Source: Haematococcus lacustris (Eukaryota; Chlorophyta; Chlorophyceae; Chlamydomonadales; Haematococcaceae). Taken from it: a DNA stretch of 64,000 nt. The stretch lies in NCBI GenBank assembly GCA_030144725.1, contig JASKMD010000024.1:5105345-5169344 (forward strand). The letters run 5' to 3'. The notes under the pieces are model-generated. The model made no database searches. It was not told where the DNA came from and saw nothing but the letters and a program-made list of their open reading frames with translations. Position numbers and translations under genes: made by a program. Of this stretch, positions 23,710 through 35,061 are shown piece by piece. Within the stretch, counting starts at the first letter, position 1, and each line of letters opens with the position of its first letter.

Positions 23710-24808
23710 TCACAGCAAGCCATGCTGAGCCTTATACAAGTTCACGCAGTCAGGGGCATTTGCTAGATTGCTGGCAGGCTCCCAAGTGTTGTCAGAGTCT
23801 TCATAGCCCTTCCACTTGACGAGGTACTCCTTTGCTTTACCTGCACGCACATGCCGGTGGTTCACAATGCGTTCTACTTCATACTGTGGGGAATCATCTA
23901 GCCAGCCCAACTCAGTGGGGGGTAGACGACCAAAGTTGCCCTCATAGGGTCTTAGCAACGACACATGGAACACAGGATGAATCCTAGACATGGCTGGTGG
24001 CAGTGTCAGCTTTACAGCGTCCTCGCCCACATGAGCTTCAATCCTGAAAGGCCCCACATACCGTGGTAGCAGCTTCCTGGCTTTGCCCACCATGTTACGC
24101 AGGTTCATGGTACTAAGCAGCACTCGGTCACCCACTTGGAACACATTGTCCGAGGATTTCCTGTGTGGATTAGCACCATTAGCCTGGCGGCTCTGTGCCA
24201 GTTTCATGCACCGTCTGGCTTCTTGGACACCCTTCTCCCAGCCATCAGAGAAGAACTGGGCCATAGGAGGTGGCAACCGAGGTAACTCATGGGTCACCGG
24301 TGTCACTGGGGACTGTCCATAGTTAACCAGGAAAGGTGTAGACTTAATACTTTCTTGCCATGAGTTATTAATTGCAAACTCGGCAAACGAGAGGTGTTTA
24401 GGCCAGTCTCGTTGAGTGGGAGAGATATAATGCCTAAGCATCTCCTCCAACACTTTGTTGTAACGCTCAACCTGCCCGTTTGACTGGGGGTGATAGCTGG
24501 AGGTGAGTGAGTGCTTCATGCCCATTAGCTTGCATACAGCTTGCCAGAACTTACTCACAAAAAGGGAACCCCGATCACTCACAACTTCAGAGGGTAGTCC
24601 ATGATGGACAAATACCTTATCAATGAAGAGTTGTGCAAACTCAGGAGCATCCATGCTCTCTTTGCAGGGCACTAGGTGTACCATCTTAGAGAGCCTGTCA
24701 ACGAATACACAAATGGAATCATATCCATGTGATCCGGACGGTAGTTTGGTTATGAAGTCCATGTGCATGACTTCCCATCGGTATCCAGGTATAGACAGAG
24801 GATGAAGG
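23710..24808 (-). CDS. Integrase core and chromodomain (C-terminal part of pol)
   Basis: This is the part of pol downstream of the CACTA-like insertion. It begins near HPLSIPGYRWE and holds the rve core with the DDE acidic residues: D in MHMDFI, D in VVSDRGSLF and E in GQVERYNKVLEE. A chromodomain follows, with YEVERIVNHR and YLVKWKGYEDSDNTWEP, then the stop at 23710. The integrase would join the cDNA to host DNA, and the chromodomain usually guides insertion to marked chromatin. The frame is intact over the whole stretch. An apparent ORF start at 25032 lies inside the inserted element and is not the native start. Confidence 0.93.
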
Positions 24809-24955
24809 CACTCGCGCCGATTAAGGCCGGAAGTCACAAGAACCATTTCTCCCGGGAGGCATACCGCAGATAGCCCCAGGAAAGGCCGACTCAACGCCGT
24901 TGTTGTCATTGAAAAACTCAAAGTTCGTGCGATGTTATTACCATTTGAAATCCGA

Positions 24956-25690
24956 AAAAACCCTGCGCAGGGTCCTGCCGACCCTGCGCAGGGTCCTAGC
25001 GCATCGGCCATTTGCAGGGTCCTGACGACCATTTGCAGGGTCCTAGCGACCCTGCGCAGGGTCCTGGTGACCCGGCGCAGGGTCCTGGTGACCCGGCGCA
25101 GGGCCCTGATGGCAGTTTTTACAGGGTCCTGCTGACCATTTGCAGGGTCCTGGTGACCCTGCGCAGGGTCCTGGTGACCCGGCGCAGGGTCCTGGTGACC
25201 CGGCGCAGGGTCCTGATGGCAGTTTTTACAGGGTCCTGCTGACCATTTGCAGGGTCCTGGTGACCCGGCGCAGGGTCCTGGTGACCCGGCGCAGGGTCCT
25301 GATGGCAGTTTTTACAGGGTCCTGCTGACCATTGGCAGGGTCCTGGTGACCCTGCGCAGGGTCCTGGTGACCCGGCGCAGGGTCCTGGTGACCCGGCGCA
25401 GGGTCCTGGCGACCCTGTGCAGGGTTCTGATGGCAGTTATTACAGGGTCCTGCTGACCATTTGCAGGGTCCTGGTGACCCTGCGCAGGGTCCTGGTGACC
25501 CGGCGCAGGGTCCTTGTGACCCGGCGCAGGGTCCTGGCGACCCTGTGCAGGGTTCTGATGGCAGTTTTTACAGGGTCCTGCTGACCATTTGCAGGGTCCT
25601 GGTGACCCTGTGCGGGGTTCTGATGGCAGTTTTTACAGGGTCCTGCTGATCATTCTACAGGGTCTTGCTGACCAGTCTACAGGGTCTACA
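24956..25690. repeat. Left subterminal array of GACCCTGCGCAGGGTC-type palindromes
   Basis: Tandem units of CCCTGCGCAGGGTCCT, CCGGCGCAGGGTCCTGGTGA and longer units with GCAGTTTTTACAGGGTCC repeat for about 730 bp, starting about 150 bp from the element's left end. Here many palindromes are degraded to one arm (GGCGCAGGGTCCTGGTGACC). Confidence 0.9.
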
Positions 25691-27800
25691 AGGCATGATT
25701 CTTGTACTTGCTACTACAACATGACCCCTCATGCACTCTCCCTCTTGTTGCTCACGTGCATGTCATCTAAGCCATCATGACATTCACCTTGCACGCGCAA
25801 ACCTGCCATGTCATGTCTTATGGTACAACCTTACAATGTATGCAACACCACTACAAACGGCATGCATTGCTGATGCTAAGCACATGCATTGATGCAAGAT
25901 GGTAACACCACACAACACCACAACACAATACCACTGCAACAACAACAACAACACAACGACTCATGCCTTACTCACAACCTATGCCATGAGCACAACCACA
26001 AGGATTGGATGCACTTGCTATGGGCTAACACCTCATCACGGGACTGCTAAGCACTTTGCCTTGCTGCCTATGCCCCATGGCACCAAATCAGGCTGATCTA
26101 GGCTAGGCTGGGCTGGGCTAGGCTAGGCTAGGCTGGGCTAGGCTTGGCTCCAGGCTGCCCGCTCCAGGCTGCCCGCTCCAGGCTGCCCGCTCCATGCTGC
26201 CCACTCCGGGCTGCCCGCTCCAGGCTGCCCACTCCATGCTGCTACGCCAAGGGCTGCTGGGTGCCATGGGGTGGGGGGAAGGAGAGGGGAGGGGAGGAGG
26301 GGAGGTAGGTGGCAGACTCGGATGTGGTGGTGGTGGGATTGGGCAGGGAAGGGCGAAGGGAGAAGGGGGCAAGGGGCAGCAGTGTGACCATCAGACCTGC
26401 GGCAGCAAGAGGCATCCTTGCACTTAGGCTTGGCATTGGTGACAACTCATGTGCAGGGACTGGCCACTTACAGCTATGCTCAATGCCCCCCTCCATGTCA
26501 AACCGCTACCACCTTGCTTGCAATCACCAAGCCTTGCTACACTTGTCATACTCAAGCTGTCAACAACTGCAAGCTAACATAAGCCAGCAAGCAGATGAAT
26601 AAGGACATGCATGACCAGAACTGGGCTGGGTAGGCTGACACCACCAGAGCATGTGCACCCACCGGAAGTCCTGGCTACCGCTCCAAGCTCGTTGTGTGTT
26701 GCGAAGAGGTGTACAAGCGCTCAAACCTTGCTGGTGGCTTCTCTGATGCAACCCAGCATAGGCTCCCAAATGCAAGGCAATACGAACCACAACATGCATG
26801 CTTACTCACCTGCCAAGGTGAGGGTGAGGGTGAGGGTGAGGTCAAGGGCGAGTGGGAAGGGAAGGGGAATGGTAGGTCAGGAAGGTAAGGGGACCTGTAG
26901 CCACCTGTAGAGACATATAGAGGGGGGGAGGGCGTGAGGGAGGGCGTGAGAAAGGGCGTGAGGGAGGGAGGGAAGGAGGGAGGGAAGGAGGGAGGGGAGG
27001 AGGAGGTTGCTCCAGGCTGCAAGGTAGGATAGGGAGTGGGGCAAGGTGCGACGACGGCCTGGGAGGTGGTGGTGGCAAAGGGGAAGGGTCAAACCATTAA
27101 TCCTGCAGCAGCACAAAAGGCATGCCAGATGTTAAGCGGTGCCACATACTTGCAGAGGGATAGCCACTCACCTTGACAACTTCGCATGGATGTTTGCATG
27201 GCTGACGGCGAGGCTCGGTCGTTGTGTGTCGATGCGTGGCTAGGCTTGCTACGTTGGCTTTTTGCGTTGCTGCGTGGCTGTAACATATCGAGATTGCGAG
27301 GTTGTGTGGATGGCTGCGATGCTGGTGAAGTAGCTGGACTGCGTGGCTGAGCTAGCGACGTAGATGGTTGTACGCCTAGCATCCGGGTTGGCTGCCTCAT
27401 GGTAGGGGAAGTGGCTGGGGCTGCACTGCTGGCTAGGCTAAGTTGCGGCTAAGTTGCGTGTCTGAGCTAGCTAGCTAGGTGCGATGTGACTGGAAGCGAG
27501 CATAGTTTCGGGCCTGGCTGCGAGCTGAGTTACGAGGCTCTGAATGCGTGGAGCTGACTCATTGGCATTGGAAGTCGCTACTAGCTAGAGACGCACCTTA
27601 GGCGTTGTTCATCGACTTACGGCAGTACGAGATGTCGCAATGTAGAGCACGTACATCGCGTTTGTGCTAGGCGTGTTGTAGAGCAGGGACGTTGCAAGTT
27701 GGCTAGGTGACAAGAAGGCTGCGAGGTTGCATGCCATGTTGCGAGGATTTTTTTAAAATTTTCATTATGGCTTTCATCCAGATGCCACCGACCTCTCCCA
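25691..27800. other. Non-coding centre of the CACTA-like element
   Basis: I find no transposase or other gene here. Local simple repeats include GGCTA units (26099-26150), GCTCCAGGCTGCCC units (26150-26235), GGGTGA units (26818-26850) and a purine-rich run (26920-27005). Confidence 0.6.
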
Positions 27801-27802
27801 GT

Positions 27803-29080
27803 CAGCAGGACCCTGCAGAGGGTCTGTAGGACCCTACAAAGGGTCACTAGGACCCTGCAAAAGGCCTGTGCACCAGGACCCTGCGCAGGGTCACTAGGAC
27901 CCTGCACATGGTCACTAGGACCCTGCAAATGGGCAACAGGACCCTGCAAAAGGCCTGTGCACTAGGACCCTGCGCAGGGTCACCAGGACCTTGCGCAGGG
28001 TCACTGTAACCTTGTGCAGGGTCACTAGGACCCGGCACAGGGTCACCAGGACCCTGCACAGGGTCTGAAGCACTTAGTCATGTTCATCAGCACTAAGAAT
28101 CCTAAAGAACATGATGATAGGGATTTTTTTGAAATTTTCATTATGGCTTTCATCCAGATGCCACCGACCTGTGCTAGTCAGCAAGACCCTTCACAGGGTC
28201 AGTAGGACCCTACAAAGGGTCAGTAGGACCCTGCAGAAGGCCAGAGCGCCAGGACCCTGCACAGGGTCACCAGGACCCTGCACAGGGTCGGCAGGACCCT
28301 GCGCAGGGTCCTAGCGCCTTTTAAATATTAAATGTTAAAAATAAGCTACAAAATAGTTGTTCTAATATTCAATTTTAATTCTAACCATGGTCGTAGGACC
28401 CTGCGCAGGGTCCTGGCACACAGGGTTTTCAGGACCCTGCGCAGGGTCCCAGCGTCACCATGGTCGTAGGACCCTGCGCAGGGTCCTGGCACACAGGGTC
28501 AGCAGGACCCTGCGCAGGGTCCTAGCGCCTTTTAAATATTAAATACATGTAACATTAAAAATAAACTACAAAATAGTTGTTCTAATATCTAATTTTAATT
28601 CTAACCATGGTCGTAGGACCCTGCGCAGGGTCCTGGCACACAGGGTCAGCAGGACCCTGCGCAGGGTTTCCACGACCCTGCGCAGGGTCTGTAGGACCCT
28701 GCGCAGGGTCCTAGCGTCACCATGGTCGTAGGACCCTGCGCAGGGTCCTGGCACACAGGGTCAGCAGGACCCTGCACAGGGTTTCCAGGACCCTGCGCAG
28801 GGTCTGTAGGACCCTGCGCAGGGTCCTAGCGTCACCATGGTCGTAGGACCCTGCGCAGGGTCCTGGCACACAGAGTCGGGAGGATACCAAAAAGAAACGA
28901 CAGGACCTAGCAAAGGGTCTGCGGGAAGCCTGACAAGGTCCTGGCACACAGGGTCAGAACAAAACCTGGAAAACTCCTGACTCATAGGGTCAGTAGGACC
29001 CTGCGCAGGGTCGCCAGGACCCTGCGCAGGGTCCTACGACCATGGTGACGCTAGGACCCTGCGTAGGGTCCTAGGACACG
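27803..29080. repeat. Right subterminal array of the 18-bp palindrome
   Basis: The core GGACCCTGCGCAGGGTCC is a perfect palindrome and recurs many times, with the cleanest copies at 28390-29060. Variants (GGACCCTGCACAGGGTC, GGACCCTACAAAGGGTC) are common at 27803-28320. A longer unit containing the core, CGCCTTTTAAATATTAAA and an AT-rich spacer is duplicated at 28309-28390 and 28525-28610. The array ends about 300 bp from the element's right end. Confidence 0.95.
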
Positions 29081-29389
29081 GGCCATAGCTCATCACTGGC
29101 TTGGACTTTTTGCATGCTACCTACTAGGTTGGGCAGCTGTAACCACCCTCTACAACCTCTCATACTCACATTTCATGAAAAGACACTTTGATCACTCGGT
29201 GCCAACTCCCTTAGCCAAAATCAGGGTTACAGCCCCACACCTGGTCCAACAACTCGACACCGAGTGAGAATTACACTTTGGCCCAAGAGAGTCTTGACCT
29301 CCCCTAGGTCTCAACAACCTACATGCCAAGTTTCAGACCTGAACTCTCAAGTTTATCAAGCCAGCCAGCCCTTAATTTGCACGAGTGGG

Positions 29390-30032
29390 AACCCCCATGG
29401 CTTAGCTGTAACCGACTTGTTTCTCTGGCATGCATCACATGTTGTTACATAGTGACGCACATCAGTGCGTAAGTGTTTCCACCAGAACACACGCATGACA
29501 CGCTCCAACGTGTTGGTGATCCCAACGTGGCCAGCATACTTAGCATCGTGCATCTCGTGCAAGATATGCTCTCGTAGCTGTTTATCACGGGGCACAATGA
29601 CGGTGCGTCGTTTGTTATGTCCCCATAGGCCATTATCATCCAGGTAGTAGTTCTTAGTCTTCCTACGCTTGGTGAAGTTGGAGTCAGCAGCATAAGCTCT
29701 GACCAACCACTCATGCAGGTTTGACAAAGGACCTGGAGGTTTGGGTGCACTGGGTTCTCCATCTGCCGGTACATCAGCAGCCCAAGTGACACGTTTGGTG
29801 GGTGGCCTTACGGCAGCACCATCACCTTGGCCTGGTGGTGGTTGTGTGGGTGGCACAGCGGCATCACCAGCACTTGTTTTACGTGCCTCAGCACCAGTTT
29901 CCTCCCCCTCCTGAGAACGCCGCTTACTCCTAGTCATGACAAGGATACTCTTCACATTATCAGCACCAGGGCCTTTACACGTCTGTACAGTGGCAGCTGG
30001 AATGCGTGACAACGGATCAGCGGGATTAGATA
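29390..30032 (-). CDS. Integrase zinc-binding domain (middle part of pol)
   Basis: This is the pol segment between the two nested elements. After a linker rich in K, R, E and P it contains HILHEMHDAKYAGHVG and YVTTCDACQRNK, the HHCC zinc-binding domain that precedes the Ty3 integrase core. The apparent start at 30012 is a TTG, and the frame is open back to 30032, where the Helitron begins. It connects in frame with RNase H upstream (32742) and with the integrase core downstream (24806). Confidence 0.92.
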
Positions 30033-32741
30033 TCTATACTATTAAAACTGCTAGGGGGGGGGGTCGGCGGAACAGCCTGCGATTGCGCGCTCAGCCTCAC
30101 AATAATTATGTAAGAACTCCCTCCGCACAGAATCGCGAAAGATGCACTGTGCCGTGAGATCGACTTCCGATCTGCGGTTCTAACGCCCCACAAATAGTAG
30201 CTACCAGCGAGCCTGGCTCAGCAAATGATGGCGATGCATCCAGCGCAGAGATAGTTCAAAGTCCGCGGACGGTCAAAACGTCAAACGGTTCACAGCCAAA
30301 AAGTCAAACGAGTCAGGTCCAACGATGGCTGCGGCCACATTTGGCTGCGGCTGCTGACGAGCTATAGCGTAGCCAGCTCTAATAGCTTCCTCATGCGACC
30401 CTCCTCCGTGCCGCTCTAACAGGGCATTGCGACAAGTAGGCTGGATGATTGCAGTTGGCCTTCAAGCCGTGCCATGCCACGCTGTAACGATGGGGCTTTG
30501 TACACAGGTATACGTAGCGTACCCCGAATACCAAAGGTTCGACCGTGATAGTGCAAAGGATGCAGAGCGCACATCTGCGGTGTGTCCCTAATCGCGGGTC
30601 AAATGCAAGTCGCTGCGATATGCAGCTAGCCAGCCATGACAGTCATTGCACGGGAACCACCTGATGATGCATACGAGGAATGTGGCGACGAGACCCGGAC
30701 ATGGCAGCCGGGCAGCCGGTCAAGGTAGGGCAGCAGCAGGGCAGCCGGGCAGCCATCAGGGTAGGGCAGCAGCAGCGCAGCCGGGCAGCCATCAGGGTAG
30801 GGCAGCAGCAGCGCAGCAGGGCATCAGGGCAGCCGGTCAGGGTAGGGCAGCAGCAGGGCAGCCGGGCAGCCGGTCAGGGTAGGGCAGCAGCCGGGCAGCC
30901 ATCAGGGTAGGGCAGCAGCAGGGCATCAGGGCAGGGCAGGGCAGCCGGGCAGGGTAGGGCAGCAGCAGGGCAGCCGGGCAGGGTAGGGCAGCAGCAGGGC
31001 AGCGGGGCAGCCGGTTAGGTTAGGGCAGCAGCATGGCAGCCGGTTAGGGTAGGGCAGCAGCAGGGCAGCAGGGCAGCTGGTCAGAGTAGGGCAGCAGCAG
31101 GGCATCAGGGCAGCCGGTCAGGGTAGGGCAGCAGCCGGGCAGCCGGGAAGCCGGTCAGGGTAGGGCAGCAGCAGGGCAGCCGATCAGGGTAGGGCAGCAG
31201 CAGGGCAGCCGGTCAGGGTAGGGCAGCAGCAGGGCAGCCGGGAAGCCATCAGGGTAGGGCAGCAGCAGCGCAGCAGGGCATCAGGGCAGCCGGTCAGGGT
31301 AGGGCAGCAGCCGGGCAGCCGGGCAGCCATCAGGGTAGGGCAGCAGCAGGGCAGCCGGTCAGGGTAGGGCAGCAGCAGGGCAGCCGATCAGGGTAGGGCA
31401 GCAGCAGGGCAGCCGGTCAGGGTAGGGCAGCAGCAGGGCAGCCGGGCAGCCATCAGGGTAGGGCAGCAGCAGCGCAGCAGGGCATCAGGACAGCCGGTCA
31501 GGGTAGGGCAGCAGCAAGGCATCAGGGCAGCCATCAGGGTAGGGCAGCAGCAGGGCAGCCGGTCAGGGTAGGGTAGCAGCAGGGCAGCCGGGAAGCCGGT
31601 CAGGGTAGGGCAGCAGCAGGGCAACAAGTCAGGGTAGGGCAGCAGCCGGGCAGGGTAGGGCAGCATCAGGACATCAGGGCAGCCCGTCAGGGTAGGGCAG
31701 CAGCAGGGCATCCGGGCAGACGGCCAGGGTAGGGCTGCAGCAGCGCAGCCGGGAAGCCGGTCAGGGTAGGGCAGCAGCAGGGCAGCCATCAGGGTAGGGC
31801 AGCAGCAGGGCATCAGGTCAGCCGCTCAGGGTAGGGCAGCAGCAGGGCAGCCGATCAGGGTAGGGCAGCAGCAGGGCAGCCGGTCAGGGTAGGGCAGCAG
31901 CAGGGCAGCCGGGAAGCCATCAGGGTAGGGCAGCAGCAGCGCAGCAGGGCATCAGGGCAGCCGGTCAGGGTAGGGCAGCAGCCGGGCAGCCGGGCAGCCA
32001 TCAGGGTAGGGCAGCAGCAGCGCAGCAGGGCATCAGGGCAGCCGGTCAGGGTAGGGCAGCAGCAAGGCATCAGGGCAGCCATCAGGGTAGGGCAGCAGCA
32101 GGGCAGCCTGTCAGGGTAGGGCAGCAGCAGGGCAGCCGGGAAGCCGGTCAGGGTAGGGCAGCATCAGGACATCAGGGCAGCCCGTCAGGGTAGGGCAGCA
32201 GCAGGGCATCCGGGCAGACGGCCAGGGTAGGGCTGCAGCAGCGCAGCCGGGAAGCCGGTCAGGGTAGGGCAGCAGCAGGGCAGCCATCAGGGTAGGGCAG
32301 CAGCCGGGCATCAGGTCAGCCGCTCAGGGTAGGGCAGCAGTAGGGCAGCCGGTCAGGGTAGGGCAGCAGCAGGGCAGCCGGTCAGGGTAGGGCAGCAGCA
32401 GGGCAGCCGGGAAGCCATCAGGGTAGGGCAGCAGCAGCGCAGCAGGGCATCAGGGCAGCCGGTCAGGGTAGGGCAGCAGCCGGGCAGCCGGGCAGCCATC
32501 AGGGTAGGGCAGCATCAGGGCAGCCGGTCAGGGTAGGGCAGCAGCAGGGCAGCCGATCAGGGTAGGGCAGCAGCAGGGCAGCCGATCAGGGTAGGACAGC
32601 AGCAGGGCAGCCGGTCAGGGTAGGGCAGTAGCAGGGCCTGGTGCAAGAGCTGGTGCAAGGACTGGTGCAAGAGCGCTGTGGTCGGAGGCCGCAGCTTGGT
32701 CCGTGTGCCCCGTCCGCTGTCGGACGGGCCCGCTGTACTAG
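30033..32741 (+). mobile_element. Non-autonomous Helitron nested in pol
   Basis: The 2709-bp insert begins TCTATACTATTAAAA and ends CTGTACTAG. Thirteen bases before the end lies a perfect hairpin (CCCGTCCG, loop CTGT, CGGACGGG; 32709-32728). It sits between A (30032) and T (32742) with no target duplication. These four features define Helitrons: 5' TC, 3' hairpin, CTRR end and A|T target. Excising it on paper rejoins RNase H and the integrase linker in frame. It has no Rep/helicase ORF, so it must be mobilised in trans. Its interior is mostly one minisatellite. Confidence 0.93.
30700..32640. repeat. Helitron-borne minisatellite, about 29-bp units
   Basis: Units combine GGTCAGGGTAGGGCAGCAGC with AGGGCAGCCGG, and variants replace GGTC with CATC or GATC. 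Blocks of several hundred bp recur inside the array (31,240-31,700 resembles 31,900-32,240), so it has grown by segmental as well as unit duplication. Minus-strand ORFs rich in CCCPTL are repeat artefacts. Confidence 0.95.
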
Positions 32742-35061
32742 TACCAAGTAAATACTCAATGGTATATGAGAAGCGGGCCAGGAATTCCATCCATCTAGTC
32801 TGCCTGCGTGAGAGTATGTTTTGAGTGGGCAGAGAGATGAGTGGCCGGTGATCTGTGTACAGAGTGAATGGTACCCCTTCAAGGTAGCACCTCCACTGTT
32901 GACACGCAGATACCAATGCCAGCAGTTCCTGTTCGCCCGTGGTGTAATTAACCTCAGCAGGGATTAATTTCCTGGAGTAATACGCCAACGGGTAGCCATC
33001 CTGCATCAGGACTGCACCGATGCCCTCAAGGGACGCATCGCAGTGCACCTGGAAGGGTTTGCTGTGATCAGGAAGCTTGAGCATAGGCACATTAGCAATG
33101 GCCTGCTTCAAGGCATTGAATGCATCCAGCTCAGCCTGAGGCCATGACTTCCAAGGGAACGAGTCCTTCTTGGGGCCAGTCAGGTTTGTGAGGGGTGCAG
33201 CAATGGTGCTAAAATTATGTACGAATTTAGGGACATAATTAGCAGCGCCCAGGAAAGACTGCAGAGTTTTGAGGCTTGTAGGGACAGGCCAGTTAGAGAT
33301 GGCAGTAACTTTACAAGGGTCGACAGATATACCCTGAGCACTTATAATGTGGCCCAGGAACATCAGTGTGCGTTTCATAAACTCACATTTAGATAACTTA
33401 GCATAGAATTTATTCTTACGCAGTAAGTCAAATACACGTCTGAGGTGGACTAGGTGCTGCTCAGTGTTCTCGGACATCACCAGGATATCATCGAGGTACA
33501 CGAGTGCACAGTCATTGATCACCTCAGCAAATGCTTCATTCATTACACGCTGGAACGTGGCAGGAGCATTTGTCAGGCCAAAACACAGTACCTTGAATTG
33601 GTAGTGCCCCTCAGGTGTCCTGAACGCAGTTTTAGGGACATCCTCAGCCGGGATGCTGATCTGGTGGTAACCAGCCTGCAAGTCAAGGGAGGAGAACACA
33701 GATTTTCCTGCGAGCTGATCAAACAGATCATCAATGCGTGGCAAAGGATACTGGTCCCTGATTGTAATTTTATTGAGCTGGCGGTAATCAATGCACATGC
33801 GCAGCTCACCTGATTTCTTCTGGACAAACAGCACTGGTGCAGCAAAGGGAGATGAGCTGGGCTCTATCAGGCCTTTGGCAAGGAGATCAGTGATCTGTCT
33901 ACGCAGTTCATCATGCTCAGGTTTGGACATCCTATAGCTGGGCCTAGCTGGAGGCTTAGCATCAGGCTGCAAGGGGATGGAGTGCCCTACTGCACGCTCT
34001 GGTGGGAGTCCGGTGATAGGTTCGAATACATCAGAGTATTCATCAAGCAGAGCTTGAAGGTGCTGTCTATGGACAGGTGATACATCTGCTGGTAAGGTAA
34101 GGTCTTCTAAAGACACCATAGCAACCATAGCAGAGCCCCCTTTACGCAACCATCTGGCTGCTTGCTTAGCTGTCACAAAGGCCTTTGGGTTGGCTTTGGA
34201 CACAGCAGCAAGGACAGCAGCAGGTGGGCGGGGCAGTGAGTGGGTGGACCCAGGTGGCCTGTTGGCAACACAATGGCCAGCAACACTCATGTCACCTGTG
34301 TGTGGATGCAAGGTTGTGTTACCTTGGGCAGTGCGCAGGGTGAGGGTCTGGTCGACGTAGTCGATCAAGGCCCCCTGCACAGACAGCCAGTCAGCACCCA
34401 GGAGCACGTCATAAGCATGAACCAGGTCAGGCATGACAGTCAGCAGACACATGCAGCTAAAGCTGTCAATGTGCAACTGTACTCTGACATAGTGCTCACA
34501 GATCACAGGTTGATTGTTTGCAACATCAAACCTAAGTGACACAGGATAGGTATAAAGAGGAATACCATGCAGCTGAACATAGCTAGCACTAATGAATGAC
34601 GCGTCAGCACCACCATCAGCTAACATATGGCAGACATGGCTGTCGATGGTGCCAGAGAACTGGAACCTCACCTTGTTGTCTTGTCCAGCAACCCCCAGGA
34701 TGACTTGGGACGGTAGCATGGGGCAACAAAGGGCTGTCTTACATGATACCACATGACTCAGGCATGGGTCAGCAGCCTCACAACAAAAACCAGCAAAGCT
34801 AGCTGCCAGCACGGAAATCTTCTCATGCTTTGACTCAAACACAGGCACAGCACACTTGCAGTTGTTCACAGCACTTATGGCAGGACCCTGTGGCTCAGGT
34901 TTGTTGTTGGCAGGCAATGAAACACATAGTGCATCCGTCTGCTTCTCAGGCTGTGTGCAGGCAATATCAGCACAGTTGCATGCAGCAGACAGTTGATCAG
35001 GCTCAGCAGTTGTTGCTACCGCAGCACAGGAACAGCACCTGCCTGGCTGGGCAACACCCTA
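32742..35061 (-). CDS. Protease, reverse transcriptase and RNase H (N-terminal part of pol)
   Basis: The frame directly follows the gag TAG (35059-35061) with no ATG nearby; the codon at 34917 sometimes taken as a start is TTG. In order: an aspartic protease motif LADGGADASFIS (DGGA in place of the usual DSGA or DTGA); reverse transcriptase with MCIDYRQLNKI, FSSLDLQAGYHQI, FGLTNAPATFQRV and the catalytic YLDDILV; and RNase H with HCDASLEGIGAVL and LYTDHRPL. The frame is open until the Helitron at 32741, just after RWMEFLARFSYTIEYLLG. This polyprotein copies the element's RNA into DNA in the cytoplasmic particle. Confidence 0.96.

Larger units (their letters stand above)
24809..29387. mobile_element. 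CACTA-like non-autonomous transposon nested in integrase
   Basis: A 4579-bp insertion splits the integrase between its zinc-binding domain and its catalytic core. The left end (plus) and right end (minus) share the imperfect terminal repeat CACTCGYGCMRATTAAGG followed by SCYGG (5 mismatches in 23). A 2-bp GG flanks it at 24807-24808 and 29388-29389. Removing the insert and one GG returns the integrase frame exactly, which fixes the borders. CACT-starting ends and a 2-3 bp duplication suggest the EnSpm/CACTA superfamily, though the fifth and sixth bases (CG) differ from CACTA. No transposase is recognisable. The interior is two palindromic minisatellite arrays separated by about 2.1 kb of non-coding sequence. 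Confidence 0.82.

Noticed and set aside
23710..25032. Start of an independent integrase gene at 25032
   Set aside because: The first part of that ORF is CACTA-like element sequence; the integrase is a fragment of a longer pol frame.
27803..29080. Palindromic repeats as a CRISPR array or terminators
   Set aside because: Units are tandem with conserved spacers, lie inside a eukaryotic transposon and have no cas genes or T-tracts.
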